From Bacteroidales bacterium (GTDB lineage Bacteria > Bacteroidota > Bacteroidia > Bacteroidales > UBA7960), in the NCBI GenBank assembly GCA_003557965.1, contig PWND01000062.1, positions 1 to 38,979 of the forward strand: a DNA stretch of 38,979 nt. The letters run 5' to 3'. The position numbers were made by a program, and so were the translations under genes. This document shows positions 17,615-26,892 of this stretch, one piece after another; the stretch's first letter is position 1; each line of letters begins with the position of its first letter. The notes under the pieces are model-generated. The model was given only the letters and a program-made list of their open reading frames with translations, did not search any database and was not told the DNA's origin.

Positions 17615-19477
17615 ATGAAAATATTAATTAAAAAGCCGGTATTAGTTATCTCACTAATTTTATCTTTTATACTTTTAAAAAATGCAGCCGCTCAGCCTGC
17701 TCCTGACTATGTTGAACCTCCGTTCTGGTGGGCAGATATGTATCATACAGATTTACAAATAATGGTGTATGGCCCCGATATTAGCTTAACCAGGCCTGTT
17801 ATTGAAGGAGAGAATGTAAGTATTATAGAAACTGTTGTTGTAGAAAGTCCTAATTATCTTTTTCTATATTTAGATATAGGAAATGCAAATCCCGGAAAAT
17901 TTGAAATATCATTTATCAAAAACGGGCAAAGGAAGTTTTATTATGAGTATGAATTAAAAAAGCGCAAGGCGGGATCAGCATACAGGCATGGATTTAATGC
18001 AGCAGATGCTATTTATTTATTAATGCCCGACAGATTTGCTAAAGGTGACATGAACAATGATAATACAGGCGATATGATGGAGCAGATTGACAGAAGCAAC
18101 CCTGATGGAAGACATGGAGGAAACATTCAGGGCATTATCAATAAGCTCGACTATATAAAAAGCTTAGGATTTACTTCAATATGGCACAATCCGGTATTAG
18201 AAAATGACCAGCCTGCCTTTACCTATCATGGTTATGCAATTACGGATTTCTACAATGTTGATCCAAGATTAGGCACAAATGAGGATTATCTCAGGTTAGT
18301 ACGTGAAGCTGATAAAAGAGGTATTTCAATTATTAAGGATATGATTTTTAATCATTGCGGCAAATTTCACTGGTGGATGGAAGATTTGCCCACAAGCGAC
18401 TGGATACATGAGTGGGATGAATATACACGTACTACTTATCGCGGCACAACCATCGTTGATCCGCATGTAGCTCAATCAGATCTTGACCTTATGCTAAAAG
18501 GGTGGTTTGATGTTTGGATGCCCGACTTAAATCAAAGAAACAGATTGTTAGCAGGATACCTCATACAAAATAGTGTATGGTGGATAGAGTACAGTGGTAT
18601 AAATGGAATACGTATGGACACTCAGCCATACCCATATAAAGAGTTTATGGCTGATTGGGCAAATTATGTTATGAATGAATACCCATACTTTACTATTGTT
18701 GGCGAAGCATGGCTGCCATACCCTTCGCTGGTTAGTTATTATCAAGGCTATGCACTAAACCATGATGGCTATAATTCTTTCTTAACCAGTGTTTTTGATT
18801 TCCCTTTATTCTATGCTGTTATTGAAGCATTTAATGAAGAAGCTTCATGGGATACTGGGCTTATAAAACTATATAACACCCTGGCTCAGGATTTCTTATA
18901 CCCTAACCCTTATGATTTGGTAATTTTTGGTGACAATCATGATACCGACAGGCTGTTTACCTCATTGGAAGAAAATGTTGACAGAATGAAAATGGCCCTG
19001 ACATTTCTGTTAACAACCCGTGGAATACCAATGATATACAGTGGAACTGAAATTTTAAAAACAGGTGTAGAAAGCAAGGGACATGGAGAAATGAGAAAAG
19101 ATTTTCCGGGAGGATGGCCCGGTGACCCGGTTAATGCATTCACAAAACAAGGACGAAACGTTGATCAAAATAAAGTTTGGGATCACATAAGCAAAATTCT
19201 TAATTACAGAAAACATAAAGAAGTATTGCACTATGGGTGGCTTAAGCATTTTGTCCCAGATGATAATGTTTATGTATATTTCAGGTATGATGAAATTGAT
19301 ACCGTTATGATTATATTAAACAACAATGAAAGCAATATGAAGCTTGATATGTCAAGATTTGCTGAAGCTACACAAGGTTTTTCAAAGGCTACAGATATAT
19401 TAAGCGGAAAAACATTTGACGGGTTTAATGAATGGGATATCCCTGGAATGAGTTCATTAATTTTGGAGCTTGAGTAG
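17615..19477 (+). CDS. Exported GH13 alpha-amylase-family glycoside hydrolase (neopullulanase/cyclomaltodextrinase-like)
   Basis: A 620-residue exported enzyme that should cleave alpha-glucans such as maltodextrins or pullulan. Signal peptide 1-26 (ends AAAQ). An N-terminal beta-sandwich (about 30-125) of the cyclomaltodextrinase type precedes the GH13 barrel. Catalytic residues are all present: nucleophile Asp335 (GIRMDTQPY), acid/base Glu364 (VGEAW), transition-state Asp443 (GDNHDTDR); region I is DMIFNHCG. A small C-terminal beta domain ends the protein. SusG-like neopullulanases of Bacteroidota have this layout, but no susC/susD-type partners adjoin it, so it may work alone in the periplasm or at the surface. 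It follows pgi and is convergent with recO with no gap. It ends in TAG, with TAA two codons later. Confidence 0.92.
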   Translation: MKILIKKPVLVISLILSFILLKNAAAQPAPDYVEPPFWWADMYHTDLQIMVYGPDISLTRPVIEGENVSIIETVVVESPNYLFLYLDIGNANPGKFEISFIKNGQRKFYYEYELKKRKAGSAYRHGFNAADAIYLLMPDRFAKGDMNNDNTGDMMEQIDRSNPDGRHGGNIQGIINKLDYIKSLGFTSIWHNPVLENDQPAFTYHGYAITDFYNVDPRLGTNEDYLRLVREADKRGISIIKDMIFNHCGKFHWWMEDLPTSDWIHEWDEYTRTTYRGTTIVDPHVAQSDLDLMLKGWFDVWMPDLNQRNRLLAGYLIQNSVWWIEYSGINGIRMDTQPYPYKEFMADWANYVMNEYPYFTIVGEAWLPYPSLVSYYQGYALNHDGYNSFLTSVFDFPLFYAVIEAFNEEASWDTGLIKLYNTLAQDFLYPNPYDLVIFGDNHDTDRLFTSLEENVDRMKMALTFLLTTRGIPMIYSGTEILKTGVESKGHGEMRKDFPGGWPGDPVNAFTKQGRNVDQNKVWDHISKILNYRKHKEVLHYGWLKHFVPDDNVYVYFRYDEIDTVMIILNNNESNMKLDMSRFAEATQGFSKATDILSGKTFDGFNEWDIPGMSSLILELE

Positions 19478-20203
19478 TTAATGTAAAACCTCTTCGAGAA
19501 TTTTATGTGAAATCAGCTCTTTAAAACCTTCTACATGAAGCCGGTAAAATTCAATTAACCGGTATAGCAGTTTTTTTCTCATTGCAGCATTTATTTCTAA
19601 TTCAGCTGCATCTTTAAGGCTTGTGTTTTGAAGCTTAAAAAATGCTTCACTCTCACTTTCTGTGAGGCTATAAGAAGACACATAAGAGCTGTGCTGATAA
19701 ATTCCTTCGTACAGATCAAAAATCCTGTTTGTTTTATCATAATTATTTCGTGGCGAGAAGCCAAGAAAAGCGCTAAGCTCAACCATAAATACAAGATGAA
19801 AAGCTGGTGAAAGGTTTTTTGTTCTATCAAGCAAATTAATGCTTTTAAGCAGATAATCGAATAAAGGGGGATTTTTCTCCTGTTCTTTCAGGCAACATTT
19901 CAGAACTTCACTAATAAACAATGCAACAGATACCTTAATTATATCAAATGATATGCTTTTATGTTGCTTTATAAGCCTTATCTCCCTGATAGTTTGAAGA
20001 TTACCCGTGTTTTTAAACTTATAAACCAGTTCAATACAATTTAGTGGCTGGAATATATTGTGTTTTTTGTTTGACCTTTTACTACCTGCCCCATGAGCTA
20101 TAAATGATAGCAAGCCATGTTCTTCAGTATAAATTCGTGATATTAAGCTATTTTCTCCGTATTTGAAGCTGTTTATAACAATGCCACGAGTTTTTTGCAA
20201 CAT
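19478..20203 (-). CDS. recO: DNA repair protein RecO
   Basis: A 241-residue recombination mediator that, with RecR/RecF, loads RecA onto SSB-coated single-stranded DNA. The N-terminal OB-fold has the typical opening (TRGIVINSFKYGENSLISRIYTEEHGLLSFIAHG), followed by a helical C-terminal domain; the zinc-finger cysteines seen in some RecO proteins are absent, as is common in Bacteroidota. It starts 11 bases after porZ, so porZ-recO are very likely co-transcribed. Its TAA stop abuts the TAG of the convergent amylase-family gene. Confidence 0.93.
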   Translation of the reverse strand: MLQKTRGIVINSFKYGENSLISRIYTEEHGLLSFIAHGAGSKRSNKKHNIFQPLNCIELVYKFKNTGNLQTIREIRLIKQHKSISFDIIKVSVALFISEVLKCCLKEQEKNPPLFDYLLKSINLLDRTKNLSPAFHLVFMVELSAFLGFSPRNNYDKTNRIFDLYEGIYQHSSYVSSYSLTESESEAFFKLQNTSLKDAAELEINAAMRKKLLYRLIEFYRLHVEGFKELISHKILEEVLH

Positions 20204-20214
20204 TGATTACAATT

Positions 20215-22551
20215 TTATTTAATAAATAAGATTTTTGTAATTGCTGTTTCGCTACCATCACTATTTGTAGAAAAAACAGTATATACTCCACTGGAAGGTT
20301 TGTTTCCGTTTAAGTCTTTGCCATTCCATATTGCCTGCCCTCCTTGTGCCCTTGTTTCATATACCAAATGCCCGTTTACATCTGTAATTTTTATATGAGC
20401 ATTTCTAACCAGGCCCTTAATAGCAATATACCCGTCGTAGCCGGGTCTTACAGGATTTGGGTAAGCATATACATCTTCATGTTTTTCGCCGGCGGCTGTT
20501 GCAAAATTCCTGAATGAAGCGAGCCCCATATCAGTTGCAAAAAAAACTTCACCTGTTTCAGGCTCGATAGTAATATCAAAAATATTATTAGATGGTAACG
20601 GGCTGTTTTCTGTTGTAAAGTGCTGATATGTATTTCTTGCATCAGGTGTCATAAAAAACGCACCTGACCGGCTTGTACCAAACCACTTGTTATTTCCTCC
20701 ATCAATTGTAATAGTATTTACCTGGTCGTTTTCAAGCAATAGTCCTGCAAAGCCATCCTGCACCACTATAGGCTGATGAGCATCTATGCTGCTATCGGTA
20801 AAAACACTTTGAGGTGTGTAAAATACAACAACTCCTTTTTGTGTTCCAACCCAAACATATCCATTCTGATCAACTGCCAGAGAAAAAACATAGTTTGTCG
20901 GCAGAGAGCCATTCCCTGCTTGGGTTGTAAGCCTTCTAACATTAAAATCATTATTACTTTCAAGAGTATTTTCTTTAAAAACCAAAATACCATTACCCGG
21001 CAAAACAATCCACTTTTGGTTAAAATTATCAACAACTATTTGTCCTACAAGCTGATTATCCTGAACAAGCCCTTTAGTATCAAATGCCATCCAACTGCCA
21101 TTATTTAGTTTTACAGAAATAGGTTTTTCCACTTCAGAATTAGTAACCCAAAGATTTCTGTTGTTATCAAAAGCTGATCCTCCAATTCTCACATAGTCAT
21201 TTATTCCGGCCCTAAGTTGCAACGTACTGTTGGTTTCATCATATAAAGTAAAATCTCTGTCGGTTGTAAGCCTGAACAAGCCTCTGCTCCATGATGAAAA
21301 GTATGCCTGCTTGGTATTTCCCGGGTCAGGAGTTACCCTGATAATATCAAATACTGACACTAATCCCTCAATATTAAACCTGCTTGCACGCCTCCACCTT
21401 TCATTTTCAAAGAATAAAACTCCACTATAATTCCATGTGTTAACACCTCCCGAGGATATAGCTCCCGGAGCTACCCATATAATGCCCGGTGCCGAGCCTA
21501 AACCTGATGAGCTTGAAACAGCAGGGGCTTCAGGAATATAGTTTTGAAATTCACCATTAGGATTTTGTCTAACTATGCCCATACCATTATCCGCAATCCA
21601 CAATGTTGCCTGATCATCATAAAAAGCATAAATTGGATTAACAGAACCGTAGTGATACTCATGAATACTTTCTATTAGCTCCAACTCACTATCAAAAATA
21701 TCCAGGCTGCCATCATGTGCAACCCACAGTTTTTCGTTGCTATAGCCAATCCCGTTTTTGGGGCTTAAAGAATTATTCCTTCCGGAAACTTCCGGCTGAA
21801 GAAAAAGATTCCAAATATCATCTTTTAGATAAAAGACCTGGTCTATATCTCCAGACCTGTTCCATAAAAAGAGCATATCAAAAGCTGTAAATGCCTTCAG
21901 ATATTTTCCACCCGGAACAGGTTCGTCTTCTAAAGGTACCCACGAATTAAAATCAGCAAGATTTGGTGCATTAATGTATGCCGTCAACATCCCATCTTCT
22001 GTTGATGCATAATAATAATCATCAAAAACCATTAAGTGATTAACTTTTAAAATACTTGCTTCATCACCAATTAAGTATGTATTAGTAATAACAAGACTCT
22101 GCGGATTTAACTGAACTATTCCAAAATCTGTTGATATGTAAATATAACCGTCGTGCTCCAATGCATGATTTATTCTTTTACTACCAAGTATAGTGGTTGT
22201 CTGGCGAATATCGGGGATATTATATGTGTTGCAGTTTTTAATAATGTCAATATTCCCATTATTATATCCAACAAAAACTACATCAAACTCTTCAATATAT
22301 TCAAGGCTTGATATCCCGAAATCTGATAAGCCATGTACCTTATTAAACAACGACAAGCTGTTATCCGCTCTGTTGTACATTACAAGGCCATAATTAGTGG
22401 CTCCGATTATGTTTTCTTTTGTATCAACAACTTTCATAACCCTGTTTGTGGGCAAATGGTGCCTCCATGCACCTATAGGAATACCCTGAGCATACGATAG
22501 TTGGCCAAAAAACGAGCAAAGAATTAAAAATAAAAGAAATGATTTAATCAT
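20215..22551 (-). CDS. porZ: Type IX secretion system protein PorZ (beta-propeller with T9SS-type C-terminal domain)
   Basis: A 778-residue exported protein from ATG 22549-22551 (a GTG one codon upstream is possible). Signal peptide ends near SYAQ; then IGAWRHHLP and ADNSLSLFNKVHGLSDFGIS, highly characteristic of PorZ. Two-component-regulator-type beta-propeller repeats fill about residues 30-690 (for example YVWVGTQKGVVVF, NKWFGTSRSGAFF), and residues about 700-778 are a T9SS C-terminal domain (YPNPVRP ... GHLVYET ... GVYTV). PorZ is part of the cell-surface attachment complex of Porphyromonas gingivalis T9SS, where it binds the anionic lipopolysaccharide to which cargo is anchored. It lies downstream of pbp1A and is tightly linked to recO. 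Ends in TAA. Confidence 0.88.
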   Translation of the reverse strand: MIKSFLLFLILCSFFGQLSYAQGIPIGAWRHHLPTNRVMKVVDTKENIIGATNYGLVMYNRADNSLSLFNKVHGLSDFGISSLEYIEEFDVVFVGYNNGNIDIIKNCNTYNIPDIRQTTTILGSKRINHALEHDGYIYISTDFGIVQLNPQSLVITNTYLIGDEASILKVNHLMVFDDYYYASTEDGMLTAYINAPNLADFNSWVPLEDEPVPGGKYLKAFTAFDMLFLWNRSGDIDQVFYLKDDIWNLFLQPEVSGRNNSLSPKNGIGYSNEKLWVAHDGSLDIFDSELELIESIHEYHYGSVNPIYAFYDDQATLWIADNGMGIVRQNPNGEFQNYIPEAPAVSSSSGLGSAPGIIWVAPGAISSGGVNTWNYSGVLFFENERWRRASRFNIEGLVSVFDIIRVTPDPGNTKQAYFSSWSRGLFRLTTDRDFTLYDETNSTLQLRAGINDYVRIGGSAFDNNRNLWVTNSEVEKPISVKLNNGSWMAFDTKGLVQDNQLVGQIVVDNFNQKWIVLPGNGILVFKENTLESNNDFNVRRLTTQAGNGSLPTNYVFSLAVDQNGYVWVGTQKGVVVFYTPQSVFTDSSIDAHQPIVVQDGFAGLLLENDQVNTITIDGGNNKWFGTSRSGAFFMTPDARNTYQHFTTENSPLPSNNIFDITIEPETGEVFFATDMGLASFRNFATAAGEKHEDVYAYPNPVRPGYDGYIAIKGLVRNAHIKITDVNGHLVYETRAQGGQAIWNGKDLNGNKPSSGVYTVFSTNSDGSETAITKILFIK

Positions 22552-22717
22552 CACCGGAATAGTTTATTATCATGAGTTTTTGTATCTGGGCAGCACCTAT
22601 TATAATAAAAATCTGCCATAATCTTTAATACTTATATATGCTTTCAGGGTTTCTATGTTGAAAAACGCAGTCATTTAAATAATGTTCAATTAAAAACTCC
22701 GTCAACAGTTAAAAAGA

Positions 22718-24979
22718 TCAGAAAATATCCTGGTCAAAGCCTCTTCTGGAGCTGTCTTGCTGTTCATATTTATCGCAATCTACTTCAACGCTCAACGGGC
22801 GCAGAGGTTTTTCAAAGTCATGCGTTGGAAACTGCAACCTTTCATCATTATATATTCTTTGCATGTACAGTGCCCAGATAGGGAGAGCCATATTTGCGCC
22901 TTGTCCAAGTGAAAGATCTCTGAACCTTATTCCCCTGTCTTCGCCACCAACCCAAACACCGGTAACAAGGTTTGGTGTAATTCCAATAAACCAGCCATCA
23001 GAGTTATTTTGCGTTGTGCCGGTTTTACCTGCAATAGGATAGTTCATGTTATATCTGAATCTAAGCCTTGTACCTGTACCACTCTGGACAACACCTTTTA
23101 ACAGCTCAATCATCAGGTAAGCCTGCTCTTCATTCATAGCTTCATTAGTATTAGGGGCAAATGATTCAATAAGGTTCCCGTTTTGGTCTTCAATACGGGT
23201 AATAAAAATGGGTTCGGTATAAACGCCCTTATTGGCGTATGTGGCCATAGCTCCGGTCATTTCATATACTGACAAGTCAGGTGTTCCCAGGGCGATAGCC
23301 GGAACTGGGTCAATATGGCTTTTTATTCCCATTTCCCTGATTAGCCTTATAACTGCACCCGGAGAATATCTTTTCATGAGATATGCCGAAATATAGTTAA
23401 CTGAGTTTGCTAATGCCCATTTCAGTGAAACCATCTCCCCTTCTCGCCTGTCGCTGGCATTTTTAGGCACCCAGGTTGAGCCGTCATGAAGGTCAAACGA
23501 AACAGCAACATTAGGCACTTTAGTGCATGGGCTAAATCCGCCCTCCTGCATTGCCAATGTATATAAAAACGGTTTAAAAGTTGATCCAACCTGCCTTTTA
23601 CTAACGGTTACATGATCGTATTTAAAGTGTTGATAATCAATTCCCCCCACATAAGCTCTTACATACCCGGTTTGAGGCTCTACCGACATTACCCCAGTAT
23701 TTAGAAAATGCTTGTAATACCAAATTGAGTCAAGTGGAGTCATCACTGTATCAATCTCTCCTTCCCATGAAAAGACCCTCATTCTTCTGGGTTCATTAAA
23801 AGATTTCATTATCGAATCTTCTGAAATATTAGCCCTTCTCATGCTAAGAAACCTATCGGAGCGTCTAATGGATAAGTTAATCATTCTTTCAACATCTTCA
23901 GGCTCAAGGTTTTCATCATAGGGAGCATAAGGATAACCATCCCAGTGGTTGAAAAAAGTAGGTTGCAAATAGCCTTTTAAATGCTCCTTAACTGCAGCTT
24001 CAGCATGTCTTTGCATTCTGCTGTCAAGAGTTGTATAAATTTTTAATCCGTCAGTATAAATATTATATGGCGTTCCATCAGGCTTCAATGTGTTTCTGCT
24101 CCATTGCAAAAGTTCCCTTCTTACATGCTCTCTGAAGTATCTTGCTATACCAGCCCTGTGGTCCTGGATTCTAAATCTGGACATATCAATAGGAATCTGG
24201 GCAACTGAATCATAGTATTGCTGGTCAACAAAACCATACTTTGCCATCTGGTATAAAACAACTTGTCTTCTCTGTGTTGCCCTTTCAGGATTTCTAACCG
24301 GGTGAAACCAGGAAGGAGCCTTAAGCATACCAACAAGCAATGCGGCCTCTTCTGTTTTTAATGAATCGGGGCTTGTGTCAAAATAAGTACGTGCTGCTGA
24401 CTTAATTCCGAATGCATGGCTGCCAAAGTCAACAGTATTTAAATACATTGCTATTATTTCTTCTTTTGTATAGTTTCTTTCAAGCCTTGCAGCGGTAACC
24501 CACTCCTTGAGTTTAATTATTGAAATTTCTGCAAATGATAAGTCATGCTGCCTTGGAAATAAATTTTTTGCCAACTGTTGAGTAATAGTACTTCCACCTC
24601 CGGCACTTCTTCTTCCACCAATTATATTACGTATTAGTACCCGGAAAACACTTCTCGCATCAACACCAGAATGATTATGAAACCTAATGTCTTCCGTTGC
24701 TAAAAGAGCATTTACTACATTGGGGGATAAGTCATCATAGCTAACATTAATTCTTTTATCAATGTGTATAGTTCCCAGCATAACCCCGTCAGCAGAATAT
24801 ATTTCACTTGCGAGGTTACTTCTCGGATTTTCAAGGTCTTCAAAAGATGGCATAAAGCCCCACCAACCCCAGGACATTGTCAGGAAAATAAAAAACAATA
24901 TTACAAATGGTGATAGCACAAACAACCAAAAAAGCCTAATGTGTTTATTAAATGATTGGGTTTTCTTTTTTTTGGGCAT
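22718..24979 (-). CDS. Bifunctional penicillin-binding protein 1A (GT51 glycosyltransferase/transpeptidase)
   Basis: A 753-residue class A PBP that polymerises and cross-links peptidoglycan. A basic cytoplasmic start (PKKKK) is followed by a membrane anchor at about 15-40. The GT51 domain has the catalytic Glu96 (ATEDIRFHNHSG) and GGGSTITQQLAKN. The transpeptidase domain has active-site Ser466 in STFK, the SVN motif (LANSVNYIS) and KTG (AGKTGTTQ). Length is normal for Bacteroidota. It lies between gldH and porZ on the minus strand, a gldH-pbp1A arrangement I recall from other Bacteroidota; cell-wall and envelope genes are clustered here. It ends in TGA, followed by a 166-base spacer before porZ. 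Confidence 0.95.
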   Translation of the reverse strand: MPKKKKTQSFNKHIRLFWLFVLSPFVILFFIFLTMSWGWWGFMPSFEDLENPRSNLASEIYSADGVMLGTIHIDKRINVSYDDLSPNVVNALLATEDIRFHNHSGVDARSVFRVLIRNIIGGRRSAGGGSTITQQLAKNLFPRQHDLSFAEISIIKLKEWVTAARLERNYTKEEIIAMYLNTVDFGSHAFGIKSAARTYFDTSPDSLKTEEAALLVGMLKAPSWFHPVRNPERATQRRQVVLYQMAKYGFVDQQYYDSVAQIPIDMSRFRIQDHRAGIARYFREHVRRELLQWSRNTLKPDGTPYNIYTDGLKIYTTLDSRMQRHAEAAVKEHLKGYLQPTFFNHWDGYPYAPYDENLEPEDVERMINLSIRRSDRFLSMRRANISEDSIMKSFNEPRRMRVFSWEGEIDTVMTPLDSIWYYKHFLNTGVMSVEPQTGYVRAYVGGIDYQHFKYDHVTVSKRQVGSTFKPFLYTLAMQEGGFSPCTKVPNVAVSFDLHDGSTWVPKNASDRREGEMVSLKWALANSVNYISAYLMKRYSPGAVIRLIREMGIKSHIDPVPAIALGTPDLSVYEMTGAMATYANKGVYTEPIFITRIEDQNGNLIESFAPNTNEAMNEEQAYLMIELLKGVVQSGTGTRLRFRYNMNYPIAGKTGTTQNNSDGWFIGITPNLVTGVWVGGEDRGIRFRDLSLGQGANMALPIWALYMQRIYNDERLQFPTHDFEKPLRPLSVEVDCDKYEQQDSSRRGFDQDIF

Positions 24980-25030
24980 TTCTAAATTGAATTATTAATT
25001 AACTGCTACTTTAACGTAAGCTTTTATGAA

Positions 25031-25501
25031 TTATTTTCTCTCTATCCTGATGCCAACATCAGTAATTCCATTTAAGGTTTCTTCTCTCATTGCCTGTTGC
25101 ATAACAAATACATATTCCCCTTTATAAGGAAACCATATATCTTCACGAAAATGAAATTTGTGTGATTTTATTCTGCCATGTCCTTGTCCAAGCCACTTCC
25201 CTGCCCTGTTTGCCAAAATACACTCAACCGTATCTCTTATAACTTGTCCATTCGGAAGAACTGTTTCAAAAAACAAATAAAGATTTTTATAATCGTACTC
25301 TGTTGAGTGCCTTAAGTTCAGGTATATATTATACAACTCAACAGTATCTTTAATTTCAGTAGTCAAATATACCAGGCTGTCCTTATGCCATTGCTCGCCG
25401 GGAATTTTTATATTTTCTTCAAAAATCACGTCTCTGTCGCACGATGAAGCAGCAAACAATACAACCACTAAAATAGATATCATTGATATAAGTTTACTCA
25501 T
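25031..25501 (-). CDS. gldH: Gliding motility lipoprotein GldH
   Basis: A 156-residue lipoprotein with lipobox ASSC and acylated Cys21. The body matches GldH: an N-terminal CDRDVIFEENIKIP, then WHKDSLVYLTTEIKDT, then a beta-rich domain with YEYDYKNLY-like and GQGHGRIKSHKF segments. GldH is required for gliding motility in Flavobacterium johnsoniae but is also kept by non-gliding Bacteroidota, where its role is unclear. It is flanked by ricT upstream and pbp1A downstream on the same strand, 51 bases from the latter. Ends in TAA. Confidence 0.88.
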   Translation of the reverse strand: MSKLISMISILVVVLFAASSCDRDVIFEENIKIPGEQWHKDSLVYLTTEIKDTVELYNIYLNLRHSTEYDYKNLYLFFETVLPNGQVIRDTVECILANRAGKWLGQGHGRIKSHKFHFREDIWFPYKGEYVFVMQQAMREETLNGITDVGIRIERK

Positions 25502-25666
25502 CAGTATTAATTATAGTTTTAAAATTGTATTTAATTATTTATCTATAAAATTTCATTGCTCTACCCCCATGAAACCGATATGCTTAATCACTCCCTTCAA
25601 ATGCAAAATCACAAATGCTGATTCAAGTAAATTTTATAAGCTTTGTAAGATGAGAGCTACTTTTTA

Positions 25667-26866
25667 TCATTGAGCTTTATTCACATTATTCTGCTTTTGC
25701 TTTTTCTTTCTTCTTTTCTTTTTTTTAGATTTTGATTTTTCTTTATCAAATCTTGTCAGGCTGTCCTGATTTACAATATCAGAAGATTGGAACCCTTTAT
25801 TTTCGGGCTCTTTAAGCACTTCATCATCAGTTAAGTTTTCAGGCAATATTCCTTTTTTATTTAACTCAATAATTTCCTTAGCCCTGTTAAATGACACAAC
25901 CTGAATAATATTATTTTTCTCCTCTGGCTCTTCTAATGAAATGGAGTACCACATTAACTTCTTAATAACATCAGACTTTTGAAAAACTGCTGTTCCTGAT
26001 TTTGTTTTTAGCTTTATTGATGTGTCAGGCATTTCAGATAGCAATTCTAAATAAACATCATTTTCATAATTAATACAGCACTTTAGCTTACTACATTGCC
26101 CTGCCAGTTTTTGAGGGTTAAGCGAAAGCTGTTGGTTCCGGGCTGCTGCAGTAGAAACAGACTGAAAATTATTTATCCATGTGGCACAGCACAGCTCTCT
26201 TCCGCATGAGCCAATTCCGCCAAGCCTGCCGGCTTCCTGCCTCATTCCTATTTGCTTCATTTCAATCCTAACGTTGAATGTTTCAGCATATACCTTTATC
26301 AACTCACGAAAGTCAACTCTTTCATTAGCTGTATAATAAAAAATAGCTTTTGTTTTATCACCTTGATATTCAACATCGCTAATTTTCATTTCCAGTTTTA
26401 AAGAAGAAGCTATTTCCCTGGCTTTATACATAGTCTTATTCTCCTCATTAACAGCTGCTATCCACTTTTCAATATCTGAAGTTTTAGCTTTCCTGTAAAC
26501 TTTCTTAAATTCTCCATTTTCAGGATCAAGCTGTTTGTTTTTCATTTGGATTCTTACTGCATATCCAATAAGGGTAACTATGCCTATATCATGGCCTGGA
26601 TTAGCTTCAACTGCCACAATGTCTCCTTCCTTAAGTTCTGTGTCTTCGCTTGTGCGGTAGTAATCCTTGCGGCTGTTTTTAAACTTGACTTCTACAAAAT
26701 CTGAAAAATTATTGTACTCAGGATTTTTAATGTGCTTGAGCCAATTATACGAGTCCTTTTTGTTGCATGAATGCTTAAATACATTTAAGCAACGCTCCTG
26801 AACGTTTGGTGCACAACGGCAACCACGGCTAATAAACGGGTCTTTTATATCTACTTTTCCTTGCAT
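25667..26866 (-). CDS. ricT: PSP1-domain protein, RicT/YaaT family
   Basis: A 399-residue protein whose central part (about residues 75-260) is the PSP1 domain of RicT/YaaT. Characteristic is the cysteine pattern GSCGRELCC and QCSKLKCC, which in Bacillus subtilis RicT helps bind iron-sulfur clusters in the RicAFT complex that regulates RNase Y. The N-terminal segment also has Cys residues (GCRCAPNVQERC) and the C-terminus is a Lys-rich tail (KSKSKKKKRRKKK), which may bind RNA. In Bacteroidota this gene sits between holB and gldH, as here; its function in this phylum is not established. It ends in TGA. Confidence 0.88.
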   Translation of the reverse strand: MQGKVDIKDPFISRGCRCAPNVQERCLNVFKHSCNKKDSYNWLKHIKNPEYNNFSDFVEVKFKNSRKDYYRTSEDTELKEGDIVAVEANPGHDIGIVTLIGYAVRIQMKNKQLDPENGEFKKVYRKAKTSDIEKWIAAVNEENKTMYKAREIASSLKLEMKISDVEYQGDKTKAIFYYTANERVDFRELIKVYAETFNVRIEMKQIGMRQEAGRLGGIGSCGRELCCATWINNFQSVSTAAARNQQLSLNPQKLAGQCSKLKCCINYENDVYLELLSEMPDTSIKLKTKSGTAVFQKSDVIKKLMWYSISLEEPEEKNNIIQVVSFNRAKEIIELNKKGILPENLTDDEVLKEPENKGFQSSDIVNQDSLTRFDKEKSKSKKKKRRKKKQKQNNVNKAQ

Positions 26867-26892
26867 TATCGTACAAAATTAACAAAATAAAA

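Noticed and set aside
1108..19477. Genome-wide reassignment of TAG to an amino acid (code 15-like) as the cause of the split infB and mltF frames.
   Set aside because: Six genes in the window end naturally at TAG; the TonB receptor ends right after its expected terminal Phe and infB ends at its normal C-terminus. Reading TAG as sense would add tails to all six.
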